A DNA stretch of 64,000 nt from Eukaryota sp. TZLM1-RC (Eukaryota > Metamonada: BaSk clade), in contig JAUPSS010000012.1 in NCBI GenBank assembly GCA_040285825.1, positions 496,001 to 560,000 of the forward strand. Direction: 5' to 3'. The stretch's first letter is position 1; every line of letters begins with the position of its first letter. Under the pieces are notes generated by a model. It searched no databases. It saw nothing but the letters and a program-made list of their open reading frames with translations, and was not told the DNA's origin. The translations under genes were made by a program, and so were the position numbers. Shown here one piece after another: positions 41,780 through 52,126 of the stretch.

Positions 41780-43972
41780 TTACTGCAAGATTTCCTTGTC
41801 TTCACGAACAAATCCACGGAAAACACCAAACATTTCCCTTTCAGCTGAATACTGAATCCACCATGGAAAACAAGATAACTCAACTAAATATTCATTTTTG
41901 ATTAACTGAACAGATTCAATTATACCTTGATTAATAAGTTTTGTTGGAGATAAGGTAGAATTTGACAGACTGTCTTCATCAGGTCTAATCAATTTCACAA
42001 ATTTCAAAGAAGGAAAATTTTGTTCAGTGATATTACCAGGAACACCGCTTTCAAATACCAATTCCTTCAAATTTGGTAACTGTACTTTAAAATGAATAGG
42101 AGAGGTGATGTGTAATTCAAGTCTAACAATGCATTGTGGTAAAGGTAATTCCCCTTTAGGTATTTTCTCTGAAACCCAAAGATCCATAATTTCCATAACT
42201 TGTAATGAGGCAAGATAGCTAAAATCAGTTACTTTCATGAAAAAGTAAGAAATCACTAACTTCACTAGTGAAGTGGGTAATTGTTCTATATTGAATGGAC
42301 AACTCAGCTCTAGACATTTCAGATTTGATAAATGTGCAAAGTTTAAGGACCTTGCACCAGATCCTTCCCATCCACCAAGCTTAACAACCTCAACATTTGG
42401 GAAAAATGTCAATAATTCTGGATCATAATCAACTTCATTATAGTAAACATCAAGTTTTTTAATTCTAGTATTAATTACTCTGGGACCTTTATAATCAGTA
42501 GAAAATCGCAATTGTAAATCACAAATGTTTTCGTTTAAATCTAAATCTTGAGGATCTTCCAGAAACGTTAAGCCATTGATCACTTCTTTAGCAAATTCAA
42601 TGACTCTCTTGCTTATTGAACTTTTGGTATGGAATCTTGCTTTTGTATAAGGACGGTTACTAGAAAGGTTTTTCAACAATTGTAAATATTCAAAATAAAT
42701 TAATTTGACCAAGGTGCTAAACATTGTATTCATGGGTTTGTTTGGATAATCAAAGGACCCAAGTATTTCAGATCCAAATACTTTAACAGGTTGTGGTCGA
42801 TCAATCAAATCACCTGTACCTAATTGACCTCTATCATTCCTTCCCCAAGCCCAAACAGTGTTTTTGTTGTAGGCAAAAAGGAAATCATGACCTACTGAAA
42901 TTCCTCCTACATTAGTGAAAGCTGTGACAGACATTGGTTCATTGAAATCCTTATAAACTCCACATAGTGTTTGCAAATCACCCCAGACAAAAACTTGACC
43001 ATCATAGTCAATGGCAGCATAAATACCAAAAGAACCACTAATAGAAACAATGTTGGATAAACCTTCAACTTTAATGGGTTCCACATCGAAAGGAACATCG
43101 CCGCAAACACCACTCGTATCAAACAACCAAACATCTGTATAAAAATCCTCAAGGTAAAGCTGATCACCATTAAATGCAAAAGAACACTGGAGAGGATCAA
43201 TGATAGAAACGTGTTGGGATATTGGTAGCTTGGTTGTGATTGCGCCCTCGTCAATATCATGGTGGATCATGTAGAATTGACAGTTTTCATCAATTGCAAT
43301 AAAACAAAAGCCATTGACAAAAATAAAAACAATGTTATTTAATTCTTCAATAAACTGAATTGTTTTATGATTTCCCCAAAAAATGACCTTGCCTTCACAA
43401 GTTAACGCAACGGAGTGGACGATGGCGCCGTAGATTTCCTTAATATTGTAGGGAATGTGTATTCTGGTAACTGGTAGATAGTGGTCTATTGACATGATAA
43501 TTTGATTAAATTGATTACTGCCCCAACCAAATAACTTTCCTTCAGAAGTTAGGGCAAGTGAAAATTCATGACCAGCGGATATAGTAACAATATTATATAA
43601 GGGTAATTTGACGGGTGACGTGATAGAACGAGGCCCACTATATAAGACTTGGCCCCAACAGTTATCTCCCCAACCATAAACTTCACCAGAATAGGTGACG
43701 AGAAGACAATGACGAGAACCAATAGCAATAGACCGAACTCCTACCTTGGAATCCTGCTGATCAGGAATTGGATTGGCTGATCTATCATCAAAATTGAGTG
43801 ACATTAAACGTTGCTCGATTGATGACACTTTCATCGATGAACATGAATCAGCAAAGGACAAGTGTGATGTACAATGGGAATTGAGAGGATTGTGACAGGA
43901 CCATCGTGAAGAATCTATTTCATCCGTAGTTTTTGAAAAGGGAATACGACAATCATCTGAAGAGGTGTGCAT
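41780..43972 (-). CDS. RCC1-repeat protein with leucine-rich C-terminal region
   Basis: A 730-residue single-exon protein from the ATG at 43970-43972 to TAA. After a polar N-terminus of about 75 residues it has RCC1-type propeller repeats (GEVYGWGDNCWGQV, GKLFGWGSNQFNQI, GQVFVWGDLQT, NTVWAWGRNDRGQLGTGD) to about residue 400. A helical linker leads to leucine-rich repeats (LSNLKCLELSCPFNIEQLP, SLVKLVISY, LPQCIVRLELHI), and the protein ends with LVELSCFPWWIQY. A paralogue at 47290-49326 has the same order. RCC1 propellers bind proteins, chromatin or GTPases, but no specific partner can be named. The RCC1-LRR combination looks like a lineage-specific family. Confidence 0.87.
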   Translation of the reverse strand: MHTSSDDCRIPFSKTTDEIDSSRWSCHNPLNSHCTSHLSFADSCSSMKVSSIEQRLMSLNFDDRSANPIPDQQDSKVGVRSIAIGSRHCLLVTYSGEVYGWGDNCWGQVLYSGPRSITSPVKLPLYNIVTISAGHEFSLALTSEGKLFGWGSNQFNQIIMSIDHYLPVTRIHIPYNIKEIYGAIVHSVALTCEGKVIFWGNHKTIQFIEELNNIVFIFVNGFCFIAIDENCQFYMIHHDIDEGAITTKLPISQHVSIIDPLQCSFAFNGDQLYLEDFYTDVWLFDTSGVCGDVPFDVEPIKVEGLSNIVSISGSFGIYAAIDYDGQVFVWGDLQTLCGVYKDFNEPMSVTAFTNVGGISVGHDFLFAYNKNTVWAWGRNDRGQLGTGDLIDRPQPVKVFGSEILGSFDYPNKPMNTMFSTLVKLIYFEYLQLLKNLSSNRPYTKARFHTKSSISKRVIEFAKEVINGLTFLEDPQDLDLNENICDLQLRFSTDYKGPRVINTRIKKLDVYYNEVDYDPELLTFFPNVEVVKLGGWEGSGARSLNFAHLSNLKCLELSCPFNIEQLPTSLVKLVISYFFMKVTDFSYLASLQVMEIMDLWVSEKIPKGELPLPQCIVRLELHITSPIHFKVQLPNLKELVFESGVPGNITEQNFPSLKFVKLIRPDEDSLSNSTLSPTKLINQGIIESVQLIKNEYLVELSCFPWWIQYSAEREMFGVFRGFVREDKEILQ

Positions 43973-44109
43973 GGAAGTATTATGACATATGCCAACTACA
44001 ACAAGATTTTACTGGTAGACAAAACTAATCTTCAAGATAAACAGGTCTTCCCTCTTAACTCAACCAGTGATCAAATACATTCAATGTATTCAAACAAGCC
44101 AGCTTGTTC

Positions 44110-44349
44110 ATGTTCTCATACCTTGCTTTGATTACTTCTCTATTTTCGGGTTTTTACATCGTGCTTTCGATACAACGATCACTTCTACAATCCAACAGCC
44201 AATGTGGAGACTGGAGCGTTGTTAGTTCAGCACTATTAGGTATTGGATCTTTTGTTTTAATCGTCGTTCCAAATACTTTTTCAAAGCACGGAGGACAGTC
44301 TGAAGAAGTATTGCTTTCGTCAAAACAACAGTTTGGAAAACTCGTATAA
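44110..44349 (+). CDS. Possible small two-helix membrane protein or exon
   Basis: A 79-residue frame from the ATG at 44110, with membrane segments FSYLALITSLFSGFYIVLSI and WSVVSSALLGIGSFVLIVV separated by a polar loop, and a polar C-terminus. The frame is open for about 12 codons upstream of the ATG. It lies 137 bp from the divergent RCC1 gene. Hydrophobicity and length are suggestive, but there is no family match I know. Confidence 0.35.
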   Translation: MFSYLALITSLFSGFYIVLSIQRSLLQSNSQCGDWSVVSSALLGIGSFVLIVVPNTFSKHGGQSEEVLLSSKQQFGKLV

Positions 44350-45123
44350 TAAGACAGCTAATCTATCTATTGGAGGGTGTTGGGGGACTTATTATTGAGA
44401 TTACTAATTGGTTTTCGACCAAAGTCCGCAATACACAAACCTAACTACATCCCAAAAATGACTTTTTGCAAAAAAATATAAATTAGATGTGTAATCAGAA
44501 TTTTCAGAATTTTGCAAGTAATTGATTAATTCATTTCGATCCCCACCAGTCGTCAAATCCTTAATTATTGTCAAACGAAATCTTCAATAACTGAAAAATC
44601 TTTGGTATTGTAGATAATGAGTAGTGGTGGGCGTGGCGGAAGTGGGGCTGGTAATTGGGGATGGAGATGCGAATTGTTGGGGAAAGAAAGATCAACATGT
44701 GAAGCGATCGACATAAGCATTGGAAAAAATGGGGGTAGCATATTACCTAATTGCCTGTCAAAAATCATCTTGAATTTCAAAACTTAAAACACTTTTAACC
44801 ACCGCTTAAGCTGTCTTTCTATTAATCTACTACATCAGACAACCATATACAATATTTTCTAGGAGAAGTGACGTGGTATGAGAAATTTGATGCCTTGGCT
44901 CGGAATTCTGATTCCTTACAAATGTTTTTATTTTCAGCTTTCGAATGAGTAATTTATTAGTCAATTGACATGCAGCTAGGAGCAAATAATTATCTAGAAT
45001 TCAAAACGAAATCATTCAAATAAAGAATATAAATATGACAACATCACCATCACACGTTAATCTAATATTCTGATCAGTGGAGGGGGTGTAGATTATGGAC
45101 GTTGGAGTCATTTTCTCCAATAT
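44350..45123. other. Intergenic, nothing recognised
   Basis: No coding or repeat signal supported up to the LTR element. Confidence 0.45.
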
Positions 45124-45215
45124 TGTTGGCGCCCTAAGGCTTATATGTTATGATTAGAAAATAAATCAACTTTTCCTCATTGACTTTTCTTTACTACAAT
45201 AGACTTTAGGCAACA
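45124..45215 (+). repeat. 5' LTR of the miniature element
   Basis: 92 bp, TG...CA ends, matching the 3' LTR base for base as far as I can align by eye. Confidence 0.92.
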
Positions 45216-45293
45216 ATAATTATTGGCCATTTTAAAGTCAAAAGGTATGCCATAACTTCAGCATCAGTGAACACCCCCAGCAATTTTTACAGC

Positions 45294-45578
45294 ATGTCAG
45301 ACATCTGTCAGCCAGATGTCTCTGACCCTAATCCCCCATCTAACATGCAGCAGGTACCAGCGACACATATACATAATATAGAGGGTAACGAGGCAACGGA
45401 CCCGGATCCCACCTCCCCCTCCCTAAAAGTAGAAGAAGATGAAAGAGTGGAAGAGGTCCCTCCATCTTCAGCAATGAAAGAGGTAACGAGAACGGACCCG
45501 GCTCCCTCTCCCCTCAGAAAAAAAGAAACAGATGAGGTTACAAGAACGGAGAACCCTCACAAAAGAAGTACAACCTAG
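45294..45578 (+). CDS. Gag-like acidic N-terminal reading frame inside the miniature LTR element
   Basis: 94 residues from the ATG at 45294, about 80 bp after the 5' LTR. The sequence is disordered and rich in Pro, Glu, Thr and Ser, with two EVTRT units. Composition resembles the N-terminus of the Gag-Pol frame at 59395, but I see no direct alignment. Downstream frames (45532-45717, 45714-45938, 45881-46120) look like continuations broken by frameshifts. Confidence 0.45.
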   Translation: MSDICQPDVSDPNPPSNMQQVPATHIHNIEGNEATDPDPTSPSLKVEEDERVEEVPPSSAMKEVTRTDPAPSPLRKKETDEVTRTENPHKRSTT

Positions 45579-46422
45579 AAGAGTTAGAGGAGGCCACGAG
45601 AACGGACCAGTTCCCTCTCCCCTCCCTAATGTAGCACCTAGTAAAGAAACGGATGGAAATCCCACTTTACATAATCTAACCCTTCAGGAGAGTACATACC
45701 ACAGAAGGGGAAGATGACTCCAGTGATGGATCCTCCTAACAAGGACACAGAGCCTTACCTCGAATCAATGGACTTTTATTCATTCGAGCAGCTCTCTTCC
45801 TTATGGAGCCAAACACAAGAGAAGTCGGCCAAAAACGAGGTTACGAGTAGAAACTCCACCTCCACTGTTATTGTACTAAAATGCAAAGATACGGTCTTTG
45901 TTCCTCTGATATTTTTAGTCGTAAAGCCAGTACTTTAACAACAAAAGACGCCGCCTTCAAATTTCTGAAGTTTGTTACTTCGTTTACTGTTGCTTTGATC
46001 CAACATAGACCCTGCATGATCATTAGCGAATCCATTCTTCGATTCCATGATACCTTTACTAAACGACACTACCACGTAACTCGTTTACGAAAAAGGGAAG
46101 AAGCAGAGCGCTTTATGTAGCGATTAAAACATACACAACAAAGTATTCAAACACACAGATCTTGGAACGAGGCCCTTTTCAGTTATTGCTTACTATCTTA
46201 TACTAACATTATTGTAGGAGAGTCATAGTACATCAATTGTCGATCTTAAAAATGTAAAACCAGTGTTTGTGCGAATCCCAATCACTACAGAGATAATTGT
46301 AGACAATAGAAAACATTAGAATTTAGTATTTAGTTCTTAGTTTTTATAGTTATTTAGTTATTTGTTATAGTTTTGTTTCATATTCATATAAGCTGATTTA
46401 TTTTGAAAAAGGGAAGAAGCAG

Positions 46423-46514
46423 TGTTGGCGCCCTAAGGCTTATATGTTATGATTAGAAAATAAATCAACTTTTCCTCATTGACTTTTCTTTACTACAATA
46501 GACTTTAGGCAACA
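46423..46514 (+). repeat. 3' LTR of the miniature element
   Basis: 92 bp, matching the 5' LTR, followed by the ATAT duplication. Confidence 0.92.
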
Positions 46515-46611
46515 ATATTGTGTTATAGCAGCTTCAACAATGAAGATTGCCACTGCTTCTTCCATGGTAAAGACAAATATTGATATAATAATTGAAATAA
46601 GCAAAGCTGTG

Positions 46612-46657
46612 TATTTATTGAATTTGCACACTTAATTAACTTAACTCATAACTAATG
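46612..46657 (-). mobile_element. LINE family A 3'-terminal stub
   Basis: About 46 bp matching only the 3' untranslated end of family A (TATTTATTGAATTTGCACAC, then AACTCATAACTAATGG), inverted. An extreme 5'-truncated insertion, about 100 bp from the miniature LTR element. Confidence 0.75.
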
Positions 46658-47289
46658 GCAATATCAGCAAAGCACAAGACATTTGAAGTCCAAGAATTTT
46701 CAATTTCCTGAAAAATATTAAAACATAAACCAAATAATTAGTAACCAAAATCGTAATTGTTTTCTCGTTACAGCTTTTGGTAACATAACTGATGATTCTG
46801 ATGATTCCATCATTTAGCTCCGAGTTGCATTTTGATTCACAAACTTGTCCAACTAGAAACAAATGTTGAACTATGAAGAATGTCATTATTTTACAGAGCA
46901 ATACCAAAAGAAATCACGCCATTTAAACCACTGGAACAACATAGAAAAACCATTTTTTGAAGTCCAGAGAGACTTCAATTGGATACTATGTTTTTCATGC
47001 ACATTGAAAATTTCCAAACATTTTTTTTACTGAAATGTAGATGATATCTTCATTTTTAACTGAAAAGCAACCACATGTGGAATATAGTAGATTTATTTGA
47101 AAAAGCAATATGATATTAATAGAAACAATGAAATTTGAAATTAAACAAATAAAAACAACAAATACAAATACCAAGTCAAAATCAACAATGATTAAGTACC
47201 CAACCATTCAATTAGAGAATTGTCCCACCAGCTTTGAAAAGACCTTGGACGCAATAGGTGAGTTTCAAGTGAACTAGCAGAGTATTTAT
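46658..47289. other. Intergenic, nothing recognised
   Basis: 3' flank of the second RCC1 gene. Short minus-strand frames have hydrophobic stretches but no ATG-led conserved protein. Confidence 0.45.
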
Positions 47290-49326
47290 TCATGTTGACT
47301 TCATTATGACATCAACATCCTCACAAATGGGATATTGAACCCACCAAGGGAAACATGATAACTCTACCAAAAGAGATCGACCCCACACAACAGAGGACTT
47401 GATGACACCATTTTTATTAAATTGATTGGGGCATAGATCAGAACCTATTAAGACAGCAAAATTGTTCTGAATTTCAACAAATTTCAGCAAAGGAAAATAA
47501 AAAGCATTTAAATTGGAAAAAACACCTTCCCGAGTTACTAATTCACGCAATTTTGACAACTTACACCTATTTAAACATTCTTCACTAAAAACTGAAACTT
47601 CAAGTTTTAAAATCGAATCTGGAAGGCCAATACCAGAACACAAAACTTTTTCACAAACTTCACCTGAATAAATTGCCAAATGTTGTAAATCTTCAAGATA
47701 AGAAACATCAAAATTTTGAACAGGACCATGGATCACCAATTTCCTAATGGATTTAGGTAGAAAATACAAACCATTGACAACACAACCAATTTCCAAGAAT
47801 TTCAAGCTATTCAAACCAGAAGAGTCTAGGGAACAAGGAAGAAATTCTGGGCCATTCTTGAAAATTTTCAAGGAAATGACATTTGGAAATAAAGAAAGTA
47901 AATTTAAATCACGAAAAAGATCATCTGTGAGAAGACAAAGACTCAAAATGTTGATGTTGCGATCCATTCCATGATAAAGAGAACTCATCCTTAATTGTAA
48001 TGATTTACATTTATTAATTGAACCAATTTGAGTAGGATTAGTTACTTGTTTAACAAAATCATAACTTTCTAATACTGTTTTAGCAAGAGAATAGAAGTTT
48101 TTGCTTAAAACAAGTTTAGAAAGAAATCTATACAAAAGATAATAATGTCCAATGAAAAAACCTTCAAGATATTCAAGATAATAATGAAAAATAAGTTTGA
48201 TTAGGTTTGGAAATAAAATAGTTTCAGTACTATAATCAATCTGATCATCAAACGATCTAGAACCACAGCAACCATTGATTTCACTGCCAAAGACCTTCAA
48301 TGGACTAGGAAGAATGTTATCAGTGGCTTTTATGATATGAGGTCTATTGGTCATTTGATTAAGTTCATAATGGCCACAGTAAAAAGTGAAATGATTACTC
48401 ACAGCAAAGAAAAACGAATCACCAGCAGCGACAAACTTAACATTATCAAATTCTTTCACCAAATAAACTTCACTTTGATCAATTGGCTCGTAAATTGGGA
48501 AAATACGTTGAAGATCACCAAATAAATAAACTTTACCATCGGTTCCGAGTGCACCATAGAAATCATTTCCAGCTACAATTGATTTGATGCTACTTAAACC
48601 TTGAACTTTGGTTGGAAAAGAAGTTCTTTGCTCAATATCAAACTGCCAAACCAGATGATCTTGGTCGACAATAAACATCTTTGGAAAACAAGTGGCCACA
48701 TTAAGAGGGAGTAGGGGTTTTGGAAGAGAAGAATGACTTAGATTGATGATGTGAATGGTAAAATTGAAAAAATTGGAATCAAATTTAATCAGCTTAAGAC
48801 ATCCAGATTTACCTAAAGCCACAAAGTATTGCCAATCTAATTTGATTGAATAAATGTCAATCAAACCATGAATGAACATTGGAGCATGATTAAGTTTCCA
48901 CATAACAACTGCACCATCAACAGTGAGTCCCAAAGAATAGTAGTTACTGGCATAGACATTGGTGATATCAACGTTGAGAGTGATCTTGGTGAATGGTAAT
49001 ACTTCCATAGAAGATTGATTGATTTGGTGGAACTGGTTACCTCCCCATCCATAAACAGCTCCGTCCTTTGCAACTGCAAGGGAGTGGTTCATTCCAGCTG
49101 ATATTGAGACAATGTTACTGAGAGGAAGTTTGACAGGAATGTGAATAAAATCAGAGTCATCATTAGCAGGTGGACCAGTTAGATGAGGAAAGACTTGATT
49201 GAAGTGATTGTTGCCCCATCCATAGACATCACCTGTGGCTGTGAGAAGAAGTGTATGAGATTGAAATTCCTTGAAAGATGATATAGTGACAATACCACCA
49301 TGGCTTGTGAGCCAAGAAGATTGCAT
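47290..49326 (-). CDS. RCC1-repeat protein with leucine-rich C-terminal region (paralogue 2)
   Basis: A 678-residue single-exon protein from the ATG at 49324-49326 to TGA. RCC1 repeats begin almost at the N-terminus (GDVYGWGNNHFNQVF, GAVYGWGGNQFHQI, GKVYLFGDLQRIFP), and a helical linker and leucine-rich segments follow (LNSLKFLEIGCVVNGLYFLP, SILKLEVSV-like, LRELVTREGV). It ends with LVELSCFPWWVQYP, the same terminal motif as the 730-residue paralogue. Some blades have lost the tryptophan-glycine core, so the propeller may be divergent. It lacks the paralogue's 75-residue polar N-terminus. Duplicate genes about 3.3 kb apart in the same orientation point to tandem duplication, with the miniature LTR element between them. 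Confidence 0.87.
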   Translation of the reverse strand: MQSSWLTSHGGIVTISSFKEFQSHTLLLTATGDVYGWGNNHFNQVFPHLTGPPANDDSDFIHIPVKLPLSNIVSISAGMNHSLAVAKDGAVYGWGGNQFHQINQSSMEVLPFTKITLNVDITNVYASNYYSLGLTVDGAVVMWKLNHAPMFIHGLIDIYSIKLDWQYFVALGKSGCLKLIKFDSNFFNFTIHIINLSHSSLPKPLLPLNVATCFPKMFIVDQDHLVWQFDIEQRTSFPTKVQGLSSIKSIVAGNDFYGALGTDGKVYLFGDLQRIFPIYEPIDQSEVYLVKEFDNVKFVAAGDSFFFAVSNHFTFYCGHYELNQMTNRPHIIKATDNILPSPLKVFGSEINGCCGSRSFDDQIDYSTETILFPNLIKLIFHYYLEYLEGFFIGHYYLLYRFLSKLVLSKNFYSLAKTVLESYDFVKQVTNPTQIGSINKCKSLQLRMSSLYHGMDRNINILSLCLLTDDLFRDLNLLSLFPNVISLKIFKNGPEFLPCSLDSSGLNSLKFLEIGCVVNGLYFLPKSIRKLVIHGPVQNFDVSYLEDLQHLAIYSGEVCEKVLCSGIGLPDSILKLEVSVFSEECLNRCKLSKLRELVTREGVFSNLNAFYFPLLKFVEIQNNFAVLIGSDLCPNQFNKNGVIKSSVVWGRSLLVELSCFPWWVQYPICEDVDVIMKST

Positions 49327-49364
49327 TTGATGAGTGATTTGATTGCTTAAATTGAAATTAATAT

Positions 49365-49572
49365 CAACATGCGATCAGTAGCTAAAGTTTCCCTTCACAT
49401 GTTGTACAAGAAACAATTATTTATTAGGTCAGTTCTTCATAATGCCGTTCGTGATGTGACATATGAGATTTTTAAGTGTTACAATTTTAGTTTTAAAGTA
49501 GAACCGTTGTTGAAGCATTATAGCGATAATAATCTGTTTAATTCGCGTCGAGGTGATTTAATTGCTTTCTGA
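49365..49572 (+). mobile_element. LINE family B internal fragment
   Basis: LFIRSVLHNAVRDVTYEIFK and FKVEPLLKHYSDNN, then RRGDLIAF and a stop, match the segment between zinc finger and endonuclease in the 33.6-kb and 55.6-kb copies. It is truncated at both ends and stops 21 bp before the hydrolase start, so it may overlap that gene's promoter. Confidence 0.65.
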
Positions 49573-49593
49573 AATTTGCACATTCTCCAATCA

Positions 49594-50424
49594 ATGTTCT
49601 CCACAACCAAAGTCAAGGATCTACACATAAACTACAGGTTCTATGGTGCAGACAATGACCCTCTTTGTATCATCATACATGGTATCACCTCTTGTTCATC
49701 CACAATGATTCCAATTGCTGAACATCTCTCTTCTCAAGGACTAAGAGTGCTCATCTTTGATCTCATAGGGCATGGTGCTTCTACCGCAACTTCCACTCCC
49801 ATCACCACTTCCTACTTTCTCTCCTTCTTCTCTTCCTTCCTTACCAGTCTCAACTTAGACACAACCCCCTTCCACCTCATCGGTCACTCTATGGGTGGTT
49901 GTCTGGCCGTCTGTGTTGCTACTTCGTCCACGCACAACATTCTTTCTCTTTTTCTCATGGCTCCGTTCATCAAACCAGATAACGAACCCTTCTCTGCCAA
50001 ACTTATCCGTCTACCCCTCATCAATAAGGCTTTAATTAAGCTCATTGGAGAGCGCAAACTCATTCAACACTTGGCTGAGACCAACTCCGATCCCGAAATT
50101 GTCCAGATATTACGCAAATCCCTGTCTGAATTGTTCTCATCTAGGCCTGAATATTTGTCAGTCACGTTTACCAATTATTTCCGAAACATTTTGTCCCTTG
50201 ATTATTCTCCCTTGTATTCACAATGCGAAGATTTAAATATTCCAGTTGGGTACTTGTGGGGTGATAACGACTTGGTTATACCGGCTAGCTCAAAGGATTT
50301 AGCTTTAGAATGCCTTGGTGGTGGAGCTGAGGTCTTTATACTATCTGGAAATGGACATGAGTTGCAGATTGAATGTAGTGAGGTGGTAGGTAGCAAAGTG
50401 ATTGAATTTATAAGGGGTATCTGA
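49594..50424 (+). CDS. Alpha/beta-fold hydrolase
   Basis: A 276-residue protein from the ATG at 49594. The frame is open upstream to a TTG at 49576, which I reject because the leader CATTCTCCAATCA is pyrimidine-rich like other genes here. The fold shows the oxyanion HGIT motif near residue 32, FDLIGHGAS, the nucleophile elbow GHSMGG with Ser99, an acid in WGDNDLVIP (Asp224/Asp226) and the histidine in GNGHELQIE (His255). This is a serine-hydrolase triad of the esterase/lipase/epoxide-hydrolase type; the substrate is not readable. A degraded copy of part of this gene lies in the tandem repeat at 53934-54575. Confidence 0.88.
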   Translation: MFSTTKVKDLHINYRFYGADNDPLCIIIHGITSCSSTMIPIAEHLSSQGLRVLIFDLIGHGASTATSTPITTSYFLSFFSSFLTSLNLDTTPFHLIGHSMGGCLAVCVATSSTHNILSLFLMAPFIKPDNEPFSAKLIRLPLINKALIKLIGERKLIQHLAETNSDPEIVQILRKSLSELFSSRPEYLSVTFTNYFRNILSLDYSPLYSQCEDLNIPVGYLWGDNDLVIPASSKDLALECLGGGAEVFILSGNGHELQIECSEVVGSKVIEFIRGI

Positions 50425-52126
50425 AATTAGTTCTCATTCTAATTATACTTTTAGTTGTAAATGTTTTTTTCTTTTTTTAGTTGATCTTGTAAATATCTTT
50501 ATTTTGTCCTTTATGGAGTTGATAGTTTTCATGGTTTTTAGAACCATTTCATTGGTTTTGTGAATCCCTTTCTTTCAATGTTATAAATTGATTTTTGATA
50601 TCTTTACATTGTGTTTTGTTTATATCAACTAACAGAATGTGTTTACGATGGGGAGTACAATGTGGCACTTTTTGACAACAAAGCCACCCTTCTTGTGTTA
50701 AGAAAATATCTCTGAATTCAATCAACAAACCCCTCGACTGACTGCCAACTGCAATCAAATGCCATTAGTAATCAATTTTATGCACATTTCTGTCTTAGAA
50801 CACCCAACAACAGATGAAATGACCAACCTGTAAGTAAGGAAGCTATTTGTTTCTACTAGTAACCAAATGATGGAGATAGTGTTCAATGATTGACTATTTT
50901 CTGATTGACGAGGACTCACTTAATGAAGTATAATCAGAACATTGTCCTTTCAATCAGAAAGCATATCACAACGTTACCACGAAAAACTAAAAGAAACAAC
51001 GTACTTTGGCACAAATTTTCCATGTTTGGAGCAAAGACGTTTCACAATTTCAGTGAATGGCAATTTTTGTCGGTTTCATTTCAGAAAACGTCTACAGATT
51101 TTATAGACAAACCATTGTTAGAGTAGGTTGCTCCCACCTCCCATTTCAAATGTTCAGTTCTTCTTCTCGGTCTCTGCTGACCTTAATTTTGGAAAAACCT
51201 CTCTACAACAGGTTTAGCTTCACAATAGTCTCAACCAATCATAAAAATTGATCATTAATGTTGTTAATAAAAATCAAATATATTAAAGACAAAAAGATTC
51301 ATCACTATTGTTGGCTTATGTGCACGTTGGTTTTCCATTAACTAAAATAACAGACGTCTAAGGAACAGAATTAAGAAAATCAAAATAAGAAAACAAACAA
51401 TGAAATTAAACTAATGATGACGTGATGTCACGTCAACTTTCTAAATCGGGATAATTACGTTTAGCCTAAGCTAACACTATTGTCAATTTTTGCATTACCG
51501 AGAAGAATTTCATCTTTGAAATGCAGATGGGTTATGCTACACGATGGAGAACATAACATTATCTCACGTTTATCCTCTTTAATATCCAATAATTTATAAG
51601 AAAGTATGAATCTCTTGGGCAAGATGTCTGAGAAGCTGATAATAAAATGTTGAAAATTTCTCAATTCTTGCCAATATCTGAGATTCTACTGTATTTCATG
51701 CCGATCCTTTGTGCAACAATGGTAAGACACAGCACTAGAATTCGTGAGTCAATCATGCCCTTTCTTGGTGATACAAGGTATAATGAATTTTAGATGAAAT
51801 AGATGGAGAAATGCTGTTACAAGTATTGCAATGTGTAAAATTTCTTGCACATGACTGACAAACTGTATGATGCAGATAAGCAATAATTGACATGCAGTCG
51901 ATCCATCAGTTTCTCTACAAACAATGAAGTTCATTCTTGGCTTGATTGTTTTTAATGGAATTTCGAGTTTTTTCAATCGACTAAAAACGGAGTTAAAATT
52001 CTATATCTTCAGATTCCAAATCAGCCAAAAAATGACTAGAGAGATACGATTGTTTTGAAGTAATTGCAATAGAAAAAAGAAACATCATTGAAAACACAAT
52101 ATATTATTAACAACATATATACAGAA
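50425..52126. other. Long gene-free interval
   Basis: About 1.7 kb. Frames of 60-75 codons on both strands (for example 50905-51126) lack recognisable features and codon bias. Nothing I can support. Confidence 0.45.

Larger units (their letters stand above)
45124..46514 (+). mobile_element. Miniature LTR retrotransposon (TRIM-like)
   Basis: Two direct repeats of 92 bp (45124-45215 and 46423-46514), apparently identical, start TGTTGGCGCC and end GGCAACA. Both copies are flanked outside by ATAT (45120-45123 and 46515-46518), a 4-bp target duplication. A purine tract (GAAAAAGGGAAGAAGCAG) lies immediately before the 3' repeat, as the plus-strand primer should. The interior of 1.2 kb has no protease, RT or integrase, so the element is non-autonomous. 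It does carry acidic Ser/Pro-rich coding remains and a basic segment ending RLRKREEAERFM (46118). Confidence 0.92.

Noticed and set aside
43982-44030. Possible exon and 30-nt intron (GTAGAC...AACAG) upstream of the 44.1-kb membrane frame
   Set aside because: The donor does not fit GTNNGT and splicing does not bring the two frames together.
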